A stretch of DNA of 64,000 nt from JBGSUZ01 sp964404895 (GTDB lineage Bacteria > Bacillota > Clostridia > Peptostreptococcales > Acidaminobacteraceae): NCBI GenBank assembly GCA_964404895.1, contig CAYOLV010000002.1, positions 310,001 through 374,000 of the forward strand, in the 5' to 3' direction. Under the pieces are notes generated by a model. The model was not told the DNA's origin and did not search any database. It worked only from the letters and a program-made list of their open reading frames with translations. Positions within the stretch are counted from its first letter, which is position 1. Every line of letters starts with the position of its first letter. A program made the position numbers and the translations under genes. Below, one piece after another: positions 32,014 to 40,890 of this stretch.

Positions 32014-32823
32014 ATGAAAATCTCAAAACAATTTATTAGCGGTTTTTTATCGGCATCATTAATCATTACAGGTACAATTGGAACATTTGCCGCAACACCA
32101 ACTGGACTTAAAGCTATTCAAGCTTACCTAAACCAATCGAAAATAATGTACCACGGACAAGCAGTCAAAGATGCAAAAAATGTTGCCTACAATTCTTTGA
32201 CTTACAATGGTTCTGAGTACATTCCATTATCCGTTGTTGAGAAAGCTGGTATTCCTGTTAATCGAGGAACGGATAAAAATTTGTACATCGATTCAACTGA
32301 AAGTGAATTTAAAGTGAATAGTAGTAAATTTATAATGAAAAGTGATTCTGAATATATGTTATTCACAAAATCTCCAAAAGATTTATTTATAGATGGTACT
32401 CAATATAAATATGGTTTCATTACGAGTACAGCATCTCAATCATACTATCTGGCATCTTTTAAATCCTTAGATGGAGACAATGATTATGCTCCACATTCGT
32501 TAACAACAGAATATACTTCAAATGCTACGATTTCTACTATGGAAGCAACTTTCTATTTAAATAAAAACGCTACATTAACAGGTGCTCCAATTGGTGAGAA
32601 AGGTACAATTACTCGAGATTTAACATTAATTGGTTATACAAAAGATAGCGATGGCGTTACTGTAGTTTTAAGCGTACCTATTCAAGCAGGCGTACCACAA
32701 AAACTATCAATTCCTATGGATTCAAAAAATATATCATTTAAAATTTCACCTTCTCAAGCTGATAATCTTACAGCTTTTGCTGACTTAAAACTATATATTC
32801 TTGACCCAATTTTTGTTAAATAG
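32014..32823 (+). CDS. secreted protein with stalk (copper amine oxidase N-like) domain
   Basis: The 269-residue product starts with a signal peptide (MKISKQFISGFLSASLIITG, cut near FAA-TP). Residues 45-95 look like a stalk domain of the copper amine oxidase N-like family (KIMYHGQAVKDA, SLTYNGSEYIPLSVVEKAGI), which occurs on clostridial surface proteins. The remaining part is beta-rich without a known motif. GGGGGAC stands before the ATG. It is one of only two phage genes on the plus strand and is followed after 18 bases by the AbrB-like gene. It likely alters the lysogen's surface. Confidence 0.8.
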   Translation: MKISKQFISGFLSASLIITGTIGTFAATPTGLKAIQAYLNQSKIMYHGQAVKDAKNVAYNSLTYNGSEYIPLSVVEKAGIPVNRGTDKNLYIDSTESEFKVNSSKFIMKSDSEYMLFTKSPKDLFIDGTQYKYGFITSTASQSYYLASFKSLDGDNDYAPHSLTTEYTSNATISTMEATFYLNKNATLTGAPIGEKGTITRDLTLIGYTKDSDGVTVVLSVPIQAGVPQKLSIPMDSKNISFKISPSQADNLTAFADLKLYILDPIFVK

Positions 32824-32841
32824 AATGGAGAACTCTCAATT

Positions 32842-33087
32842 ATGAAATCAACAGGTATTGTTAGAAAAGTGGATGAGCTTGGCAGAGTTGTTTTGCCGAT
32901 CGAGCTAAGAAGAACGCTTGGAATTGGAGAAAAGGAATCTCTTGAGATTTTTACCGAGGGAGACACTATTGTATTACGAAAATATGAACCATGTTGCGTT
33001 TTATGTGGCAATGTAAAAAATACAATTAGCTATAAGAATAAATTGATTTGCCCTGATTGTATTGGATTTATTGCTGATTCAAAATAG
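32842..33087 (+). CDS. AbrB/SpoVT-type transition-state regulator
   Basis: The 81-residue protein has the swapped-hairpin AbrB DNA-binding domain (MKSTGIVRKVDELGRVVLPI followed by ELRRTLGIGEKESLEIF) and a C-terminal zinc-ribbon of two cysteine pairs (CVLCG, CPDC) typical of clostridial AbrB paralogues. GGAGA lies ten bases before the ATG. It is coupled to the secreted protein gene by an 18-base gap and ends at a shared terminator. As a dimeric DNA binder it is the only recognisable transcription regulator in the visible prophage. Confidence 0.9.
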   Translation: MKSTGIVRKVDELGRVVLPIELRRTLGIGEKESLEIFTEGDTIVLRKYEPCCVLCGNVKNTISYKNKLICPDCIGFIADSK

Positions 33088-33091
33088 ATTG

Positions 33092-33125
33092 AAAGCCACT
33101 TACATATTTTGTAGGTGGCTTTTTG
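33092..33125. terminator. bidirectional terminator between AbrB-like and KAP genes
   Basis: AAAGCCACTTAC and GTAGGTGGCTTT pair around about nine bases with A-run and T-run on the two sides, so it serves both converging genes. Confidence 0.8.
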
Positions 33126-33126
33126 A

Positions 33127-34458
33127 TTACTCTTCGATAAATTCAAAATGATTAGTAAAATCTAAATACCGTAAGCAGATTAATCCATCCAAATCAATAA
33201 ATTGTTTAACAGATATATTAGCAGAACCAATTTTATCATTCCCAGAGCTTTTATTTCTCAATGAAGTAAAAATATCTCTAATTAATGAATCTGGGCTATT
33301 CTTTTCAGTCCAACTAGTAGTCAAATTATAAGAAATTTCATTTAGATTCTTATTGCATCTAGGCAAATCTTTCAGTAATACATTTTCTCCTTCTGAAAAA
33401 TTACTTGCTACTAAATGCTGAAACGCTTTAATATTTTTAATTCTTATAGATATAAAATACGATAACAGGACTGATATAATAATCTGAGAGTCATCGAAAT
33501 TATTATACAAATCTTGAATTGTTGGTAATAATAACTTCAAGTACGCACAAAGCTTATCAACATCTCTCAAACTAAACTTATGCAACACTATATATTCAAT
33601 CAAAAGTTCATAAAGCAAAGGATATTTACCGTAAACAACTCCATTAGAGTAATTACTTTCTATCCTTTTAATGTTCAATCCCTTAATTTCTACAAGAGCT
33701 TCAAAGTACTTAACTGAATCTGGCTGTTTCATAGAAAAATCATAATCAATTATTTTTCTGAGATAATCGGCAGTACCTATTTCATTACCGTAATAATGCT
33801 TAATTATATGATCAAACTGTACCCTATCAGTCATTAAAACAAAATAGTACCCATCAACTTTAAAATAGTGTTTAATCATCTCAATTAATTCAACAACAAA
33901 ATTGGGTTTAGCTCTATCGAGTTCATCTATAAAAAAAACAACTTTCTTTGTACCTTGTAAATCAACCAGAGCCTTTTTTATATCACTTTTAATCTGTCTA
34001 TGTTTTTCAAATCGAACTCTTACTTCATCTATCTTACCATCTTCTATATCATTTTTAATCTTTAATATATCAAGATGTCCATTAGTAACATATTTAAGTA
34101 GTTCTGTTAAAGCTTGAATTCCAATTTCTTTATATGTATCAAGATTAGCTACAGTTCCTATCGGTCTTTTATTTAGTCTATCACAGTGTTCTTCTAGTGC
34201 CATTATCAGAGCAAGTAAAGGGTCATTAAAATAATCTGCTTCCCAAGCGTTTAAGTAAATTGTACTAAACTCATCAGTGCTTTTTAAGCCTTCACTCCAC
34301 ATTTCAACAAATTTTGTCTTGCCAGTTCCCCACGCTGAGTTAATTGAAATAATTAAGCCTTCATCACTATTATCGAAAACTGTAGTAAGATTTTCAGCAG
34401 TTTTACATCTGTCAAAATAATCATCTTTAAATTGCTTTTTAAAATCGAATTTACCCAT
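33127..34458 (-). CDS. KAP-family P-loop NTPase, probable phage-exclusion cargo
   Basis: The 443-residue protein is a KAP NTPase: Walker A SAWGTGKTKFVEMW (about residues 40-53), the KAP-specific YLNAWEADYFNDPLLALI (71-88) and Walker B VVFFIDELDRAKP with the ELDR motif. There are no clear membrane helices in the middle, unlike many KAP proteins. KAP proteins include F-plasmid PifA, which excludes phage T7, and occur in several defence systems. GAGGTGACGGC precedes the ATG. It is the gene nearest the attachment site, with only an 87-base gap to the chimeric comM end, a classic cargo position. Confidence 0.9.
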   Translation of the reverse strand: MGKFDFKKQFKDDYFDRCKTAENLTTVFDNSDEGLIISINSAWGTGKTKFVEMWSEGLKSTDEFSTIYLNAWEADYFNDPLLALIMALEEHCDRLNKRPIGTVANLDTYKEIGIQALTELLKYVTNGHLDILKIKNDIEDGKIDEVRVRFEKHRQIKSDIKKALVDLQGTKKVVFFIDELDRAKPNFVVELIEMIKHYFKVDGYYFVLMTDRVQFDHIIKHYYGNEIGTADYLRKIIDYDFSMKQPDSVKYFEALVEIKGLNIKRIESNYSNGVVYGKYPLLYELLIEYIVLHKFSLRDVDKLCAYLKLLLPTIQDLYNNFDDSQIIISVLLSYFISIRIKNIKAFQHLVASNFSEGENVLLKDLPRCNKNLNEISYNLTTSWTEKNSPDSLIRDIFTSLRNKSSGNDKIGSANISVKQFIDLDGLICLRYLDFTNHFEFIEE

Positions 34459-34562
34459 GCCGTCACCTCGTAAAATGAATTAATTTCCAATTCAATTATA
34501 CAATTGTATTTCGATTCTATCCACATCAGTTTTTATTTAAAATGATTATCCGAATATACATA

Positions 34563-34590
34563 ATAAAACCCACCTGAGATAGATGGGCTT
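34563..34590 (-). terminator. phage-derived terminator behind the chimeric comM end
   Basis: CCCATCT and AGGTGGG pair (one G-U) around five bases, followed by TTTTATTATG on the minus strand. It would stop host transcription from entering the prophage. Confidence 0.65.
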
Positions 34591-34659
34591 AATTATGGTT
34601 ATTCTACAACGCAATTGTAATGGTATACTCTCGATATTCAATAATATCAATTTGTGTCC

Positions 34660-34682
34660 AATTATATCTAGGATGGGACCCG
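34660..34682. other. prophage attachment junction inside comM
   Basis: The ComM reading matches the family up to the codons for GPILD (GAT at 34668-34666) and departs right after, so the crossover lies within or next to GGTCCCATCCTAGAT. The exact central dinucleotide cannot be fixed because the other junction is outside the window. Confidence 0.75.
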
Positions 34683-35946
34683 ATAATTTGGAAAAATATC
34701 TTTGAATTTCTCTATCGCTGCAGTTACATCGATCCGAGAAACCGTGATAACCGCAAGGACAAGGGTTCGCAGTTGCCACCAATATAAACTTTGCTGGCAA
34801 CTCTGCCTTAAAATGAGTCTTTGACAAAAATACTGAACCGGTCTCTAAGGGCCCTCTTAGCCCTTCCATGACGTCTCTTTTGTATTCGGGCATTTCATCC
34901 ATAAAGAGCACACCCCCATTAGCTAGAACCGCTTCGCCTAGCATATGCGTGTGCATTCCGCCTAACATTGCTGACAAGCTGACCCCAGAATGAGGCATTC
35001 TAAAAGGTTCTTTTGCTGCCTCTGAAAAATCTAAAGGAAAACCCGCTCGAGAACGCAAACTGAGATATTCATAAAGAAACTTTCCATCAAGGGTTCTTTG
35101 TATAGAGGGAATCCTATAAGCCAACATAGATTTTCCAGTGCCTGGGGGTCCATACATGAGTAGGTGATGGTGTCCGGCAAGAGCAATTATAATAGCCCTC
35201 TTAGCGACTTCTTGGCCTTTCACATGAAAAAAATCTAAGTTGCCAGTTACCTCTTCGTAAGCTTTCGTGTCTTCATTTAGAGCATTCCTCTTACGAAGTA
35301 TCTCTTGATTCAAATGTACTTCTTCATATTTTTTTAGTGTCTCTTCTATACTTGCATCATTCTTTTTTAAAAACGTGACAACCTCAGAGAGATTTTCCAA
35401 CCCTACTAGGCGTATATTTTGAAAGAACCTACCCATGTATAAAGCAGATTTAGGTACAATAATATAGCTGCACCCAGATGTTGCCAATGAACTTAATAAA
35501 GAAAAAATCTCATTGGTTTCTATCAGATCTCCCGATAAATTTACCCCCGCTAATGCACCTACTTCAAAACGGCTTTCTGGCAATATTTTAGACGCTTTGA
35601 GAAGAGCAATTGCCATGGGTAAATCTAAATGTCCACCCTGCTTTTTAATGTCTGTCGGGTTAAGACTAACAATAAACTTTTTATTCCCTAACTTAATACC
35701 TAATTCTGTCAAGGCGATGATCAAGCGATCTTTAGCTTCACGTATGGTTTGATCCGCTAATCCGATGACATTAATTTGGGGTATACCACTGCTCATATGG
35801 GCTTCTACACTTACCAATTGTGTTGTAAACCCATGAACAATAGCAGTACTGACTCTATCAACCACGACAACCTCCGTTTTACATATTATATTCTATATGT
35901 AAAATAATACCATATAATATGTAAAAAGAAAACTGCTTTCGCAGTT

Positions 35947-36360
35947 TTAGAATTTTTTTTCAATGCTATGATGAATATAGACTTCTTTATTATCTTTTAA
36001 ATGCGCCAATACCTCTTTTACCATGGTGTTAAAATCAGTCATGCTTGGTTTTAAAATAATTTGTTCCTTCATGTGTCCTACAACTACCCATTTAGGGTTT
36101 TTTCTTGAACGTGTCACATACTCAAAATCATTATATTTAATAGATTTCTTAAGTGAGTTGCCCAAATACATTTCTATGCGATCTTTTTTTAATTCAAAAT
36201 GAGTTTCCTTAAGCTTCATGCAGTCTCTAATGAGAATAAAGGCAATAAACGCCCCCACTAAAGCAACCAACCATTCCCCAAATACTAAAGAAGCCATAAA
36301 AAATAATACTGCAAAACCGCCCTGCAAATAAATATGGTTCATTTTGTACTTATAATTCAT
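35947..36360 (-). CDS. hypothetical membrane protein with PH-like tail
   Basis: The 137-residue protein has a basic start, two hydrophobic helices (GGFAVLFFMASLVFGEWLVA and LVGAFIAFILIRD) and a C-terminal beta-rich domain (HFELKKDRIEMYLG, WVVVGHMKEQIILKP) resembling the YcxB/PH-like cytosolic domains of small membrane proteins. AGGGGGAAAAT precedes the ATG. It sits between comM and yraN, as a lineage-specific gene in a conserved region. Function unknown. Confidence 0.75.
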   Translation of the reverse strand: MNYKYKMNHIYLQGGFAVLFFMASLVFGEWLVALVGAFIAFILIRDCMKLKETHFELKKDRIEMYLGNSLKKSIKYNDFEYVTRSRKNPKWVVVGHMKEQIILKPSMTDFNTMVKEVLAHLKDNKEVYIHHSIEKKF

Positions 36361-36369
36361 ATTTTCCCC

Positions 36370-36723
36370 CTAGAAAAGCCCACAAGATACAACTTCAATT
36401 TGAGCTACTTTTGTTTTAAGATTCACATTCACAGAAACACCCATTACTTCAAAATCTCCACAATGGGGTTGCTCTTGAATATAACCAAACGCAGCACGAT
36501 ATAAGTGATTTCTCTTCGATTCATCTATTCTAATCAAAGGTGAACTTTCATCGTTACAAAAATTGGATTTTACTTCAAAAAAATATAAAACGTCCTCTTT
36601 TTTACCAATGATATCAATCTCATAACGTCCTACTCGGTAGTTTCTTTGAACAATTTCATAGCCTTTATCTATTAAATATTTTACTGCAAGATCTTCCCCA
36701 AGTCGACCTTTTTTCTGAAGCAT
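36370..36723 (-). CDS. yraN: YraN/UPF0102 family endonuclease-like protein
   Basis: The 117-residue protein has the UPF0102 pattern: GRLGEDLAVKYLIDKGYEIV at the start, NYRVGRYEIDIIGKKEDV and YFFEVKS holding the acidic and lysine residues of the restriction-endonuclease-like fold, and the C-terminal region. The usual RxGEIDLI motif reads RYEIDII here, a small deviation. The family is predicted to be a Holliday-junction-type nuclease and is often beside comM/dprA or rnhB, as here. Confidence 0.9.
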   Translation of the reverse strand: MLQKKGRLGEDLAVKYLIDKGYEIVQRNYRVGRYEIDIIGKKEDVLYFFEVKSNFCNDESSPLIRIDESKRNHLYRAAFGYIQEQPHCGDFEVMGVSVNVNLKTKVAQIEVVSCGLF

Positions 36724-36735
36724 TTGCTCTCAGCC

Positions 36736-36996
36736 TCATTTCTTTTGGTCCATTTTTGCAATGAATACCAGGACTTGAGCTACTAAATCATAAAGATATG
36801 TAGGAATTTCAGTCCCAATATCTAAATGTTCCAGCTGGTCCGCTAATTTTTGGTCTTTATAAATAGGGACATTCGCTTCTTCGCCCCGTTGAATAATTGC
36901 ATCTGCAACATAGCCTTTTCCCTTTGCCACAACCTTCGGAGCAGTTTGAGTTGAACTGTCGTATCTCAACGCAGCTGCCTTTTTTAGTTTAGCCAT
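36736..36996 (-). CDS. FlhB C-terminal-like protein (YlqH)
   Basis: The 86-residue protein matches only the cytoplasmic C-terminal domain of FlhB: KKAAALRYDSSTQTAPKVVA, KGKGYVADAIIQRGEEANVP and LADQLEHLDIGTEIP. FlhB's NPTH autocleavage site is absent and there is no membrane part. B. subtilis YlqH, in the same neighbourhood, has this form. It may modulate flagellar export, with the FliK-like protein encoded next. GAGGGTGTAACC precedes the ATG. Confidence 0.9.
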   Translation of the reverse strand: MAKLKKAAALRYDSSTQTAPKVVAKGKGYVADAIIQRGEEANVPIYKDQKLADQLEHLDIGTEIPTYLYDLVAQVLVFIAKMDQKK

Positions 36997-36998
36997 GG

Positions 36999-38645
36999 TT
37001 ACACCCTCATATCGATAGAAGTCGTCATTTCATCTTTCAAAACTTTAAATGCCTCCAGAAGAGCAGGTTCATTGGAATGGGTGACAAATTTTAACTTAAC
37101 CGGTTTGTCTGAATAGATGTCTAGTGCTTCGTGAAGCTGACTTTCTTGATCTTTGAAAATCTCTGTCAAATTATCTGTTTCAAGTCTGAATTGAAGCTCC
37201 ACACTGGTTTTTTGATCGGTAATCAAAACTTGTACCTGTCCCATTGTATGGGTATTGAGCGCTAAAAACATTTTAAACTCATCTTGGCTCTGTCGCCCGT
37301 TTCTTTTTTTCATGTAAAGTTCAACTTGTGTGTCATGGTCGCCAAACTGTATTGGAACGTGAAAAGCCAAGACTTGATTTTGCATTTGATCCACAAAATT
37401 CATAGCTTTGTTAATTTGTTCAAAACTTTCCTTCATTTCGAGAGCTGCCTCAGGACTGTGTCTAGCAATAATCGTTTCCAACTGTTCCAATTGATTTTTA
37501 AAAGTAAGCGCAGCAGGATCCTCTTCAACCCATTCTATAATCTCTTGGATCATAGCTTTACTAGGCTCAAGTTGACTAAAGACTTCTTTGAGCTTGTCGA
37601 TTAAAACCTGCTTCAACTCCCCAATATTCTTTGAACCAGAGAAAACCTGATCACTCAGTAAAATATTTTCTAAGTTTAAGGGACTGTCCGAAGCAATCAG
37701 TGGTAATAATTGCTTGGGTCCTAAACCCTTGAGCAAATCCTTTAATTCAGATAACAATTGGGTATTATCGAGTTTGTATTGCTCCATTTTTAGGTTTCTC
37801 AACTCTTCATCTGTATTTTGAAGTTCAGAAAGGACAGCAGTGTTGATTTTACTGTCTTTTGAAGTGTTTAAATTACTATCCGCAGATTCTTCTATCGGAA
37901 GATTTGCTAAAGTTGTACTGATTTGAGTTTTGATCCCTTTTTCCTCTGTTTGAGCAAGGGAAATGGTCTGCGGTTTAGCGCTTAATGCTTTCTCCCCTGA
38001 GTCAGTTAAAGCGTTTTCTTCCGTATTAACAAGCTTCTCTTCTCCGTGCTGACTCAGCCAGTCAATAACCAATCCTTTTAAGGTTCTGCTCAAATCTACT
38101 TTTTGGTCTTTCATGCCTAGTGGATTACTAAAAGAATCCTCGTCCATAATTTGATTAGCTTTTGATGCTAAAAAAGAGCCTTCAGCAAGCTGCTTAATTC
38201 GCTCAGCGCTGGGCTCTATATGATATTCATTTAACAACTTAACTGCCTTTATATTTTGCTCAGTCTGGGGTATGCCCAATTGTTTTAACTGTGAAATAAG
38301 GTCTTCAGTTTTTGATAATTTTTGAGGTACATCAGTCTGATCCTCTGTCATTATTGTTGCTAACAAAGTATCGTTTTGAAGGGCAAACTTTACGTTAACG
38401 TTACTCGAATCAGGCAATTGATTGTTAGCAGGCAAATTAACTTCAATATTGCCAATCCCACTAATCCATAATTTTGCCTTACCTTCAACAAGACCTTTCA
38501 AAGCAGCTTCTAATATCACTTCATTATTTTTGCTGCCTTGAAGGAGTGCCAAAAGCTTTCCAGATGCCTGAGCATTCTCTTTTGTATTCGGCGACATATT
38601 TTTTTCTGTTGTTAAATTGACCAACGCATTACTTATTACCCTCAT
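36999..38645 (-). CDS. FliK-like hook-length control domain protein (YlqG-like)
   Basis: The 548-residue protein has a low-complexity, helix-rich N-terminal part and a C-terminal domain of about 130 residues (HVPIQFGDHDTQVELYMKKR, TMGQVQVLITDQKTSVELQF) resembling the FliK hook-length domain. It stands next to the FlhB-like gene, the normal partner of FliK, giving a consistent pair outside the main flagellar operons. The start overlaps the rnhB end; ATG 38645 is favoured, GTG 38654 possible. Confidence 0.75.
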   Translation of the reverse strand: MRVISNALVNLTTEKNMSPNTKENAQASGKLLALLQGSKNNEVILEAALKGLVEGKAKLWISGIGNIEVNLPANNQLPDSSNVNVKFALQNDTLLATIMTEDQTDVPQKLSKTEDLISQLKQLGIPQTEQNIKAVKLLNEYHIEPSAERIKQLAEGSFLASKANQIMDEDSFSNPLGMKDQKVDLSRTLKGLVIDWLSQHGEEKLVNTEENALTDSGEKALSAKPQTISLAQTEEKGIKTQISTTLANLPIEESADSNLNTSKDSKINTAVLSELQNTDEELRNLKMEQYKLDNTQLLSELKDLLKGLGPKQLLPLIASDSPLNLENILLSDQVFSGSKNIGELKQVLIDKLKEVFSQLEPSKAMIQEIIEWVEEDPAALTFKNQLEQLETIIARHSPEAALEMKESFEQINKAMNFVDQMQNQVLAFHVPIQFGDHDTQVELYMKKRNGRQSQDEFKMFLALNTHTMGQVQVLITDQKTSVELQFRLETDNLTEIFKDQESQLHEALDIYSDKPVKLKFVTHSNEPALLEAFKVLKDEMTTSIDMRV

Positions 38646-39432
38646 GATTTTCACCAGCCATTAAATTTCGGATAAAAGCCTTTCGATGTAGTTTAGTTGG
38701 GCCATATTGAAGGATCGCTTTGCAATGCTCTTTAGTGCCATAGCCTTTGTGGTGCTCAAATCCATACATTGGATAACTTTTAGATATTTCTAGGACCATT
38801 CTGTCACGGGTTACTTTTGCAAGTATGGAGGCAGCAGCTATGGAAAGGCTTTTTTGATCCCCTTTAATCAGAGCCGTTTGTCCTGCATTAACATCATCTA
38901 ATTCAAGTGCATCAATTAAAAGATGATCTGGATGTACCCCTAAATTGGAGATAGCACGCTTCATAGCGAGTTTAGTCGCATTTAGGATATTGAGTTCGTC
39001 AATTTCTTCTACGCTGGCTGTACCTATGCCATAAGCCGCAGAATGGCTGACAATCTCCGTGTAAAGAGTTTCCCGCTGGGTTTCTGAGAGTTTTTTAGAG
39101 TCGTCGATGCCTAAGACATCAAATTCGTCTCCTAAAACAACTGCAGCAGCAACAACAGGTCCTGCCAAAGGACCCCTGCCAGCTTCATCTAATCCAGCAA
39201 TAACATGACAGCCGTTAATTTTGAGCCTTTTTTCATACGCTTGCATTTCACAAAACTTCCAACGAAAATTATTGATCTTTTCAATCTTTCTATCGACAGC
39301 ATCAATCATTTTCTTTACAGACTCGCGTCGGTCTTGTTCCATTTCGTAGCTTAATCTGACTAAACAGTCCAGACTTTCTGTCTCTTGGATCTTCTTTCTC
39401 AATTCGGTAATTTTCAAATCTTTTACTAACAT
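38629..39432 (-). CDS. rnhB: ribonuclease HII
   Basis: The 267-residue protein is RNase HII: VIAGLDEAGRGPLAGPVVAA with the first catalytic aspartate and glutamate, LGIDDSKKLSETQRE with the second aspartate, DALELDD, and KGDQKSLSIAAASILAKVTR (about residues 186-205), and a C-terminal tail with YGFEHHKGYGTKEH. It removes ribonucleotides from DNA and RNA primers. An N-terminal extension of about 70 helical residues, common in Firmicutes, precedes the core. ATG 39432 follows AAGGTGCAGAAA. Confidence 0.97.
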   Translation of the reverse strand: MLVKDLKITELRKKIQETESLDCLVRLSYEMEQDRRESVKKMIDAVDRKIEKINNFRWKFCEMQAYEKRLKINGCHVIAGLDEAGRGPLAGPVVAAAVVLGDEFDVLGIDDSKKLSETQRETLYTEIVSHSAAYGIGTASVEEIDELNILNATKLAMKRAISNLGVHPDHLLIDALELDDVNAGQTALIKGDQKSLSIAAASILAKVTRDRMVLEISKSYPMYGFEHHKGYGTKEHCKAILQYGPTKLHRKAFIRNLMAGENHEGNK

Positions 39433-39452
39433 TTTCTGCACCTTGGTAAAAA

Positions 39453-40328
39453 TTACTCCTCTATGTCAATCGGATTTGTATCAGGAGATTCTAAACTGAT
39501 TTTACCAATAACTCCCTTTCTGAATTCATCTAAGATCAAATTAGAGACTTTATTGTAATCGACTTCGTTTCCAGAACGTATACAGCCTCGTTTACGTGCA
39601 ATAAACTCCATCAATTCAAGTCGGTCTTCCGGCATTTCTTCCATTTTGTAACGATTCATTAGTAAACTAGGATAGTTCTTCATTAAGAATTCTAACAGAT
39701 TTATAGCTATATCTTCAATGTTTAATATTTCATCCTTGATAGCCCCAGTATAAGCTAAATTCATGCCCACTATTGGATCTTCAATTTTTGGCCACAAAAT
39801 ACCAGGCGTATCAAACAATTCAAGGTCTTTTCTGATTCTGATCCATTGCTTACCACGAGTAACCCCAGGCTTATTCCCTGTTTTAGCAGTTTTTCTGCCT
39901 ACCAGCTTATTAATCAAGCTCGATTTGCCCGCATTGGGTATGCCTACAATCATAACCCTGACTGCGCCAAGATTTCTGCCTTTGCCCGCTAACTTTTCTT
40001 GCTTGGTTTGGCAAAGATACTTAATTTCATGCAATAAACGGTCTAAACCTTCCCCCGTCAATGAATTAACAGGAATCGCACTAATGCCCACTGATTTATA
40101 GTAAGCGATCCAAGAGTCTAAGTTCTTTGGATCAGCCAAGTCAAACTTATTGAGTGCTACAATTCGTGGTTTTGTCGAAATTAATTCATCAAACTGAGGA
40201 TTCCTGCTGCTGATTGGAATTCTGCCGTCTAAGACTTCCACCACAACGTCTACTAATTTTATATTTTCAACAATTAAATCTTTAGTCTTTTTCATGTGTC
40301 CTGGATACCAGTTGATATGTTGGCTCAT
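39453..40328 (-). CDS. rbgA: ribosome biogenesis GTPase RbgA (YlqF)
   Basis: The 291-residue protein is a circularly permuted GTPase: HINWYPGHMKKTKDLI start, DGRIPISSRNP, the G4 motif NKFDLAD, then G1 GIPNAGKSSLINKL (about residues 129-142), and G3 DTPGILWPKI. The C-terminal domain ends in a short acidic tail. RbgA is essential for late assembly of the 50S subunit around L6. It is located between rnhB and rplS as in B. subtilis. Confidence 0.97.
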   Translation of the reverse strand: MSQHINWYPGHMKKTKDLIVENIKLVDVVVEVLDGRIPISSRNPQFDELISTKPRIVALNKFDLADPKNLDSWIAYYKSVGISAIPVNSLTGEGLDRLLHEIKYLCQTKQEKLAGKGRNLGAVRVMIVGIPNAGKSSLINKLVGRKTAKTGNKPGVTRGKQWIRIRKDLELFDTPGILWPKIEDPIVGMNLAYTGAIKDEILNIEDIAINLLEFLMKNYPSLLMNRYKMEEMPEDRLELMEFIARKRGCIRSGNEVDYNKVSNLILDEFRKGVIGKISLESPDTNPIDIEE

Positions 40329-40440
40329 AAGAACACCCCCTCTTTATATTATACCACTTTACTGCTGCTTAATGACAAGAATGTGCCTCAAATCATGGCG
40401 TTCTTCAGCGAATACTCTAAAAGTCCTAGTAGCACCAAAG

Positions 40441-40469
40441 TAAAAAGGGACTGATAGACAGTCCCTTTA
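40441..40469 (-). terminator. terminator after rplS
   Basis: AAAGGGACTG and CAGTCCCTTT form a perfect 10-base stem around five bases and are followed by TTTTAC on the minus strand. Confidence 0.85.
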
Positions 40470-40542
40470 TTAAGCCATTATTAACCACATTCCGACTAGC
40501 GAATATATGGGAAGAATTAAGAACAAATTCTCTAATTCTTTT

Positions 40543-40890
40543 TTATAATAATTCTTTAACCTTAGCCGCTTTACCAACTCTATTTCTGAGATAGTTAAGT
40601 TTAGCTCTTCTTACTTTACCTCTTCTGATTACTTCAATCTTCTCAACAAGTGGAGAATGTAAAGGTAATGTTTTTTCTACGCCTACGCCAGAAGAAATTT
40701 TTCTTACTGTGAAGTTAGCGTTGATGCCGCCGTTTTGTTTCTTAAGAACAACGCCTTCGAAGATTTGGATTCTTTCTCTCTTACCTTCAACAACTCTAAG
40801 GTGAACTTTAACAGTGTCACCAACGTTAAAAGGTGTGATCTCTTTTTTAAGTTGTTCTGCTTCGATTTGCTTAATGATTTCCATGTTCAT
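40543..40890 (-). CDS. rplS: 50S ribosomal protein L19
   Basis: The 115-residue protein is L19: FNVGDTVKVHLRVVEGKRER, IQIFEGVVLKKQNGG, FTVRKISSGVGVEKTLPLHS and the basic end with RAKLNYLRNRVGKAAKVKEL. GGGAGGTCATACT precedes the ATG. It has its own promoter and leader at the 3' end of trmD and a strong terminator 75 bases downstream, so it can be expressed independently of rimM-trmD. Confidence 0.98.
   Translation of the reverse strand: MNMEIIKQIEAEQLKKEITPFNVGDTVKVHLRVVEGKRERIQIFEGVVLKKQNGGINANFTVRKISSGVGVEKTLPLHSPLVEKIEVIRRGKVRRAKLNYLRNRVGKAAKVKELL

Larger units (their letters stand above)
34546..35865 (-). pseudogene. comM: comM (yifB, Mg-chelatase-like) truncated by prophage insertion
   Basis: About 400 residues of ComM remain: the N-terminal ChlI-like domain (IVHGFTTQLVSVEAHMSSGI, SLNPTDIKKQGGHLDLPMA), Walker A GPPGTGKSMLAYRI and Walker B GVLFMDEMPEY, and the CPCGYHGF cysteine patch. 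After SKLSGPILD the frame continues into 39 phage-derived codons and a stop, whereas ComM normally continues RID-LHVEVP and about 100 more residues with the arginine finger. ComM is a hexameric helicase aiding branch migration in natural transformation. The lysogen's protein must be inactive or altered. The missing 3' end should lie beyond the left end of the window. Confidence 0.92.

Noticed and set aside
32754..33011. minus-strand frame opposite the AbrB-like gene
   Set aside because: Antisense to a clear AbrB domain; no ribosome site.
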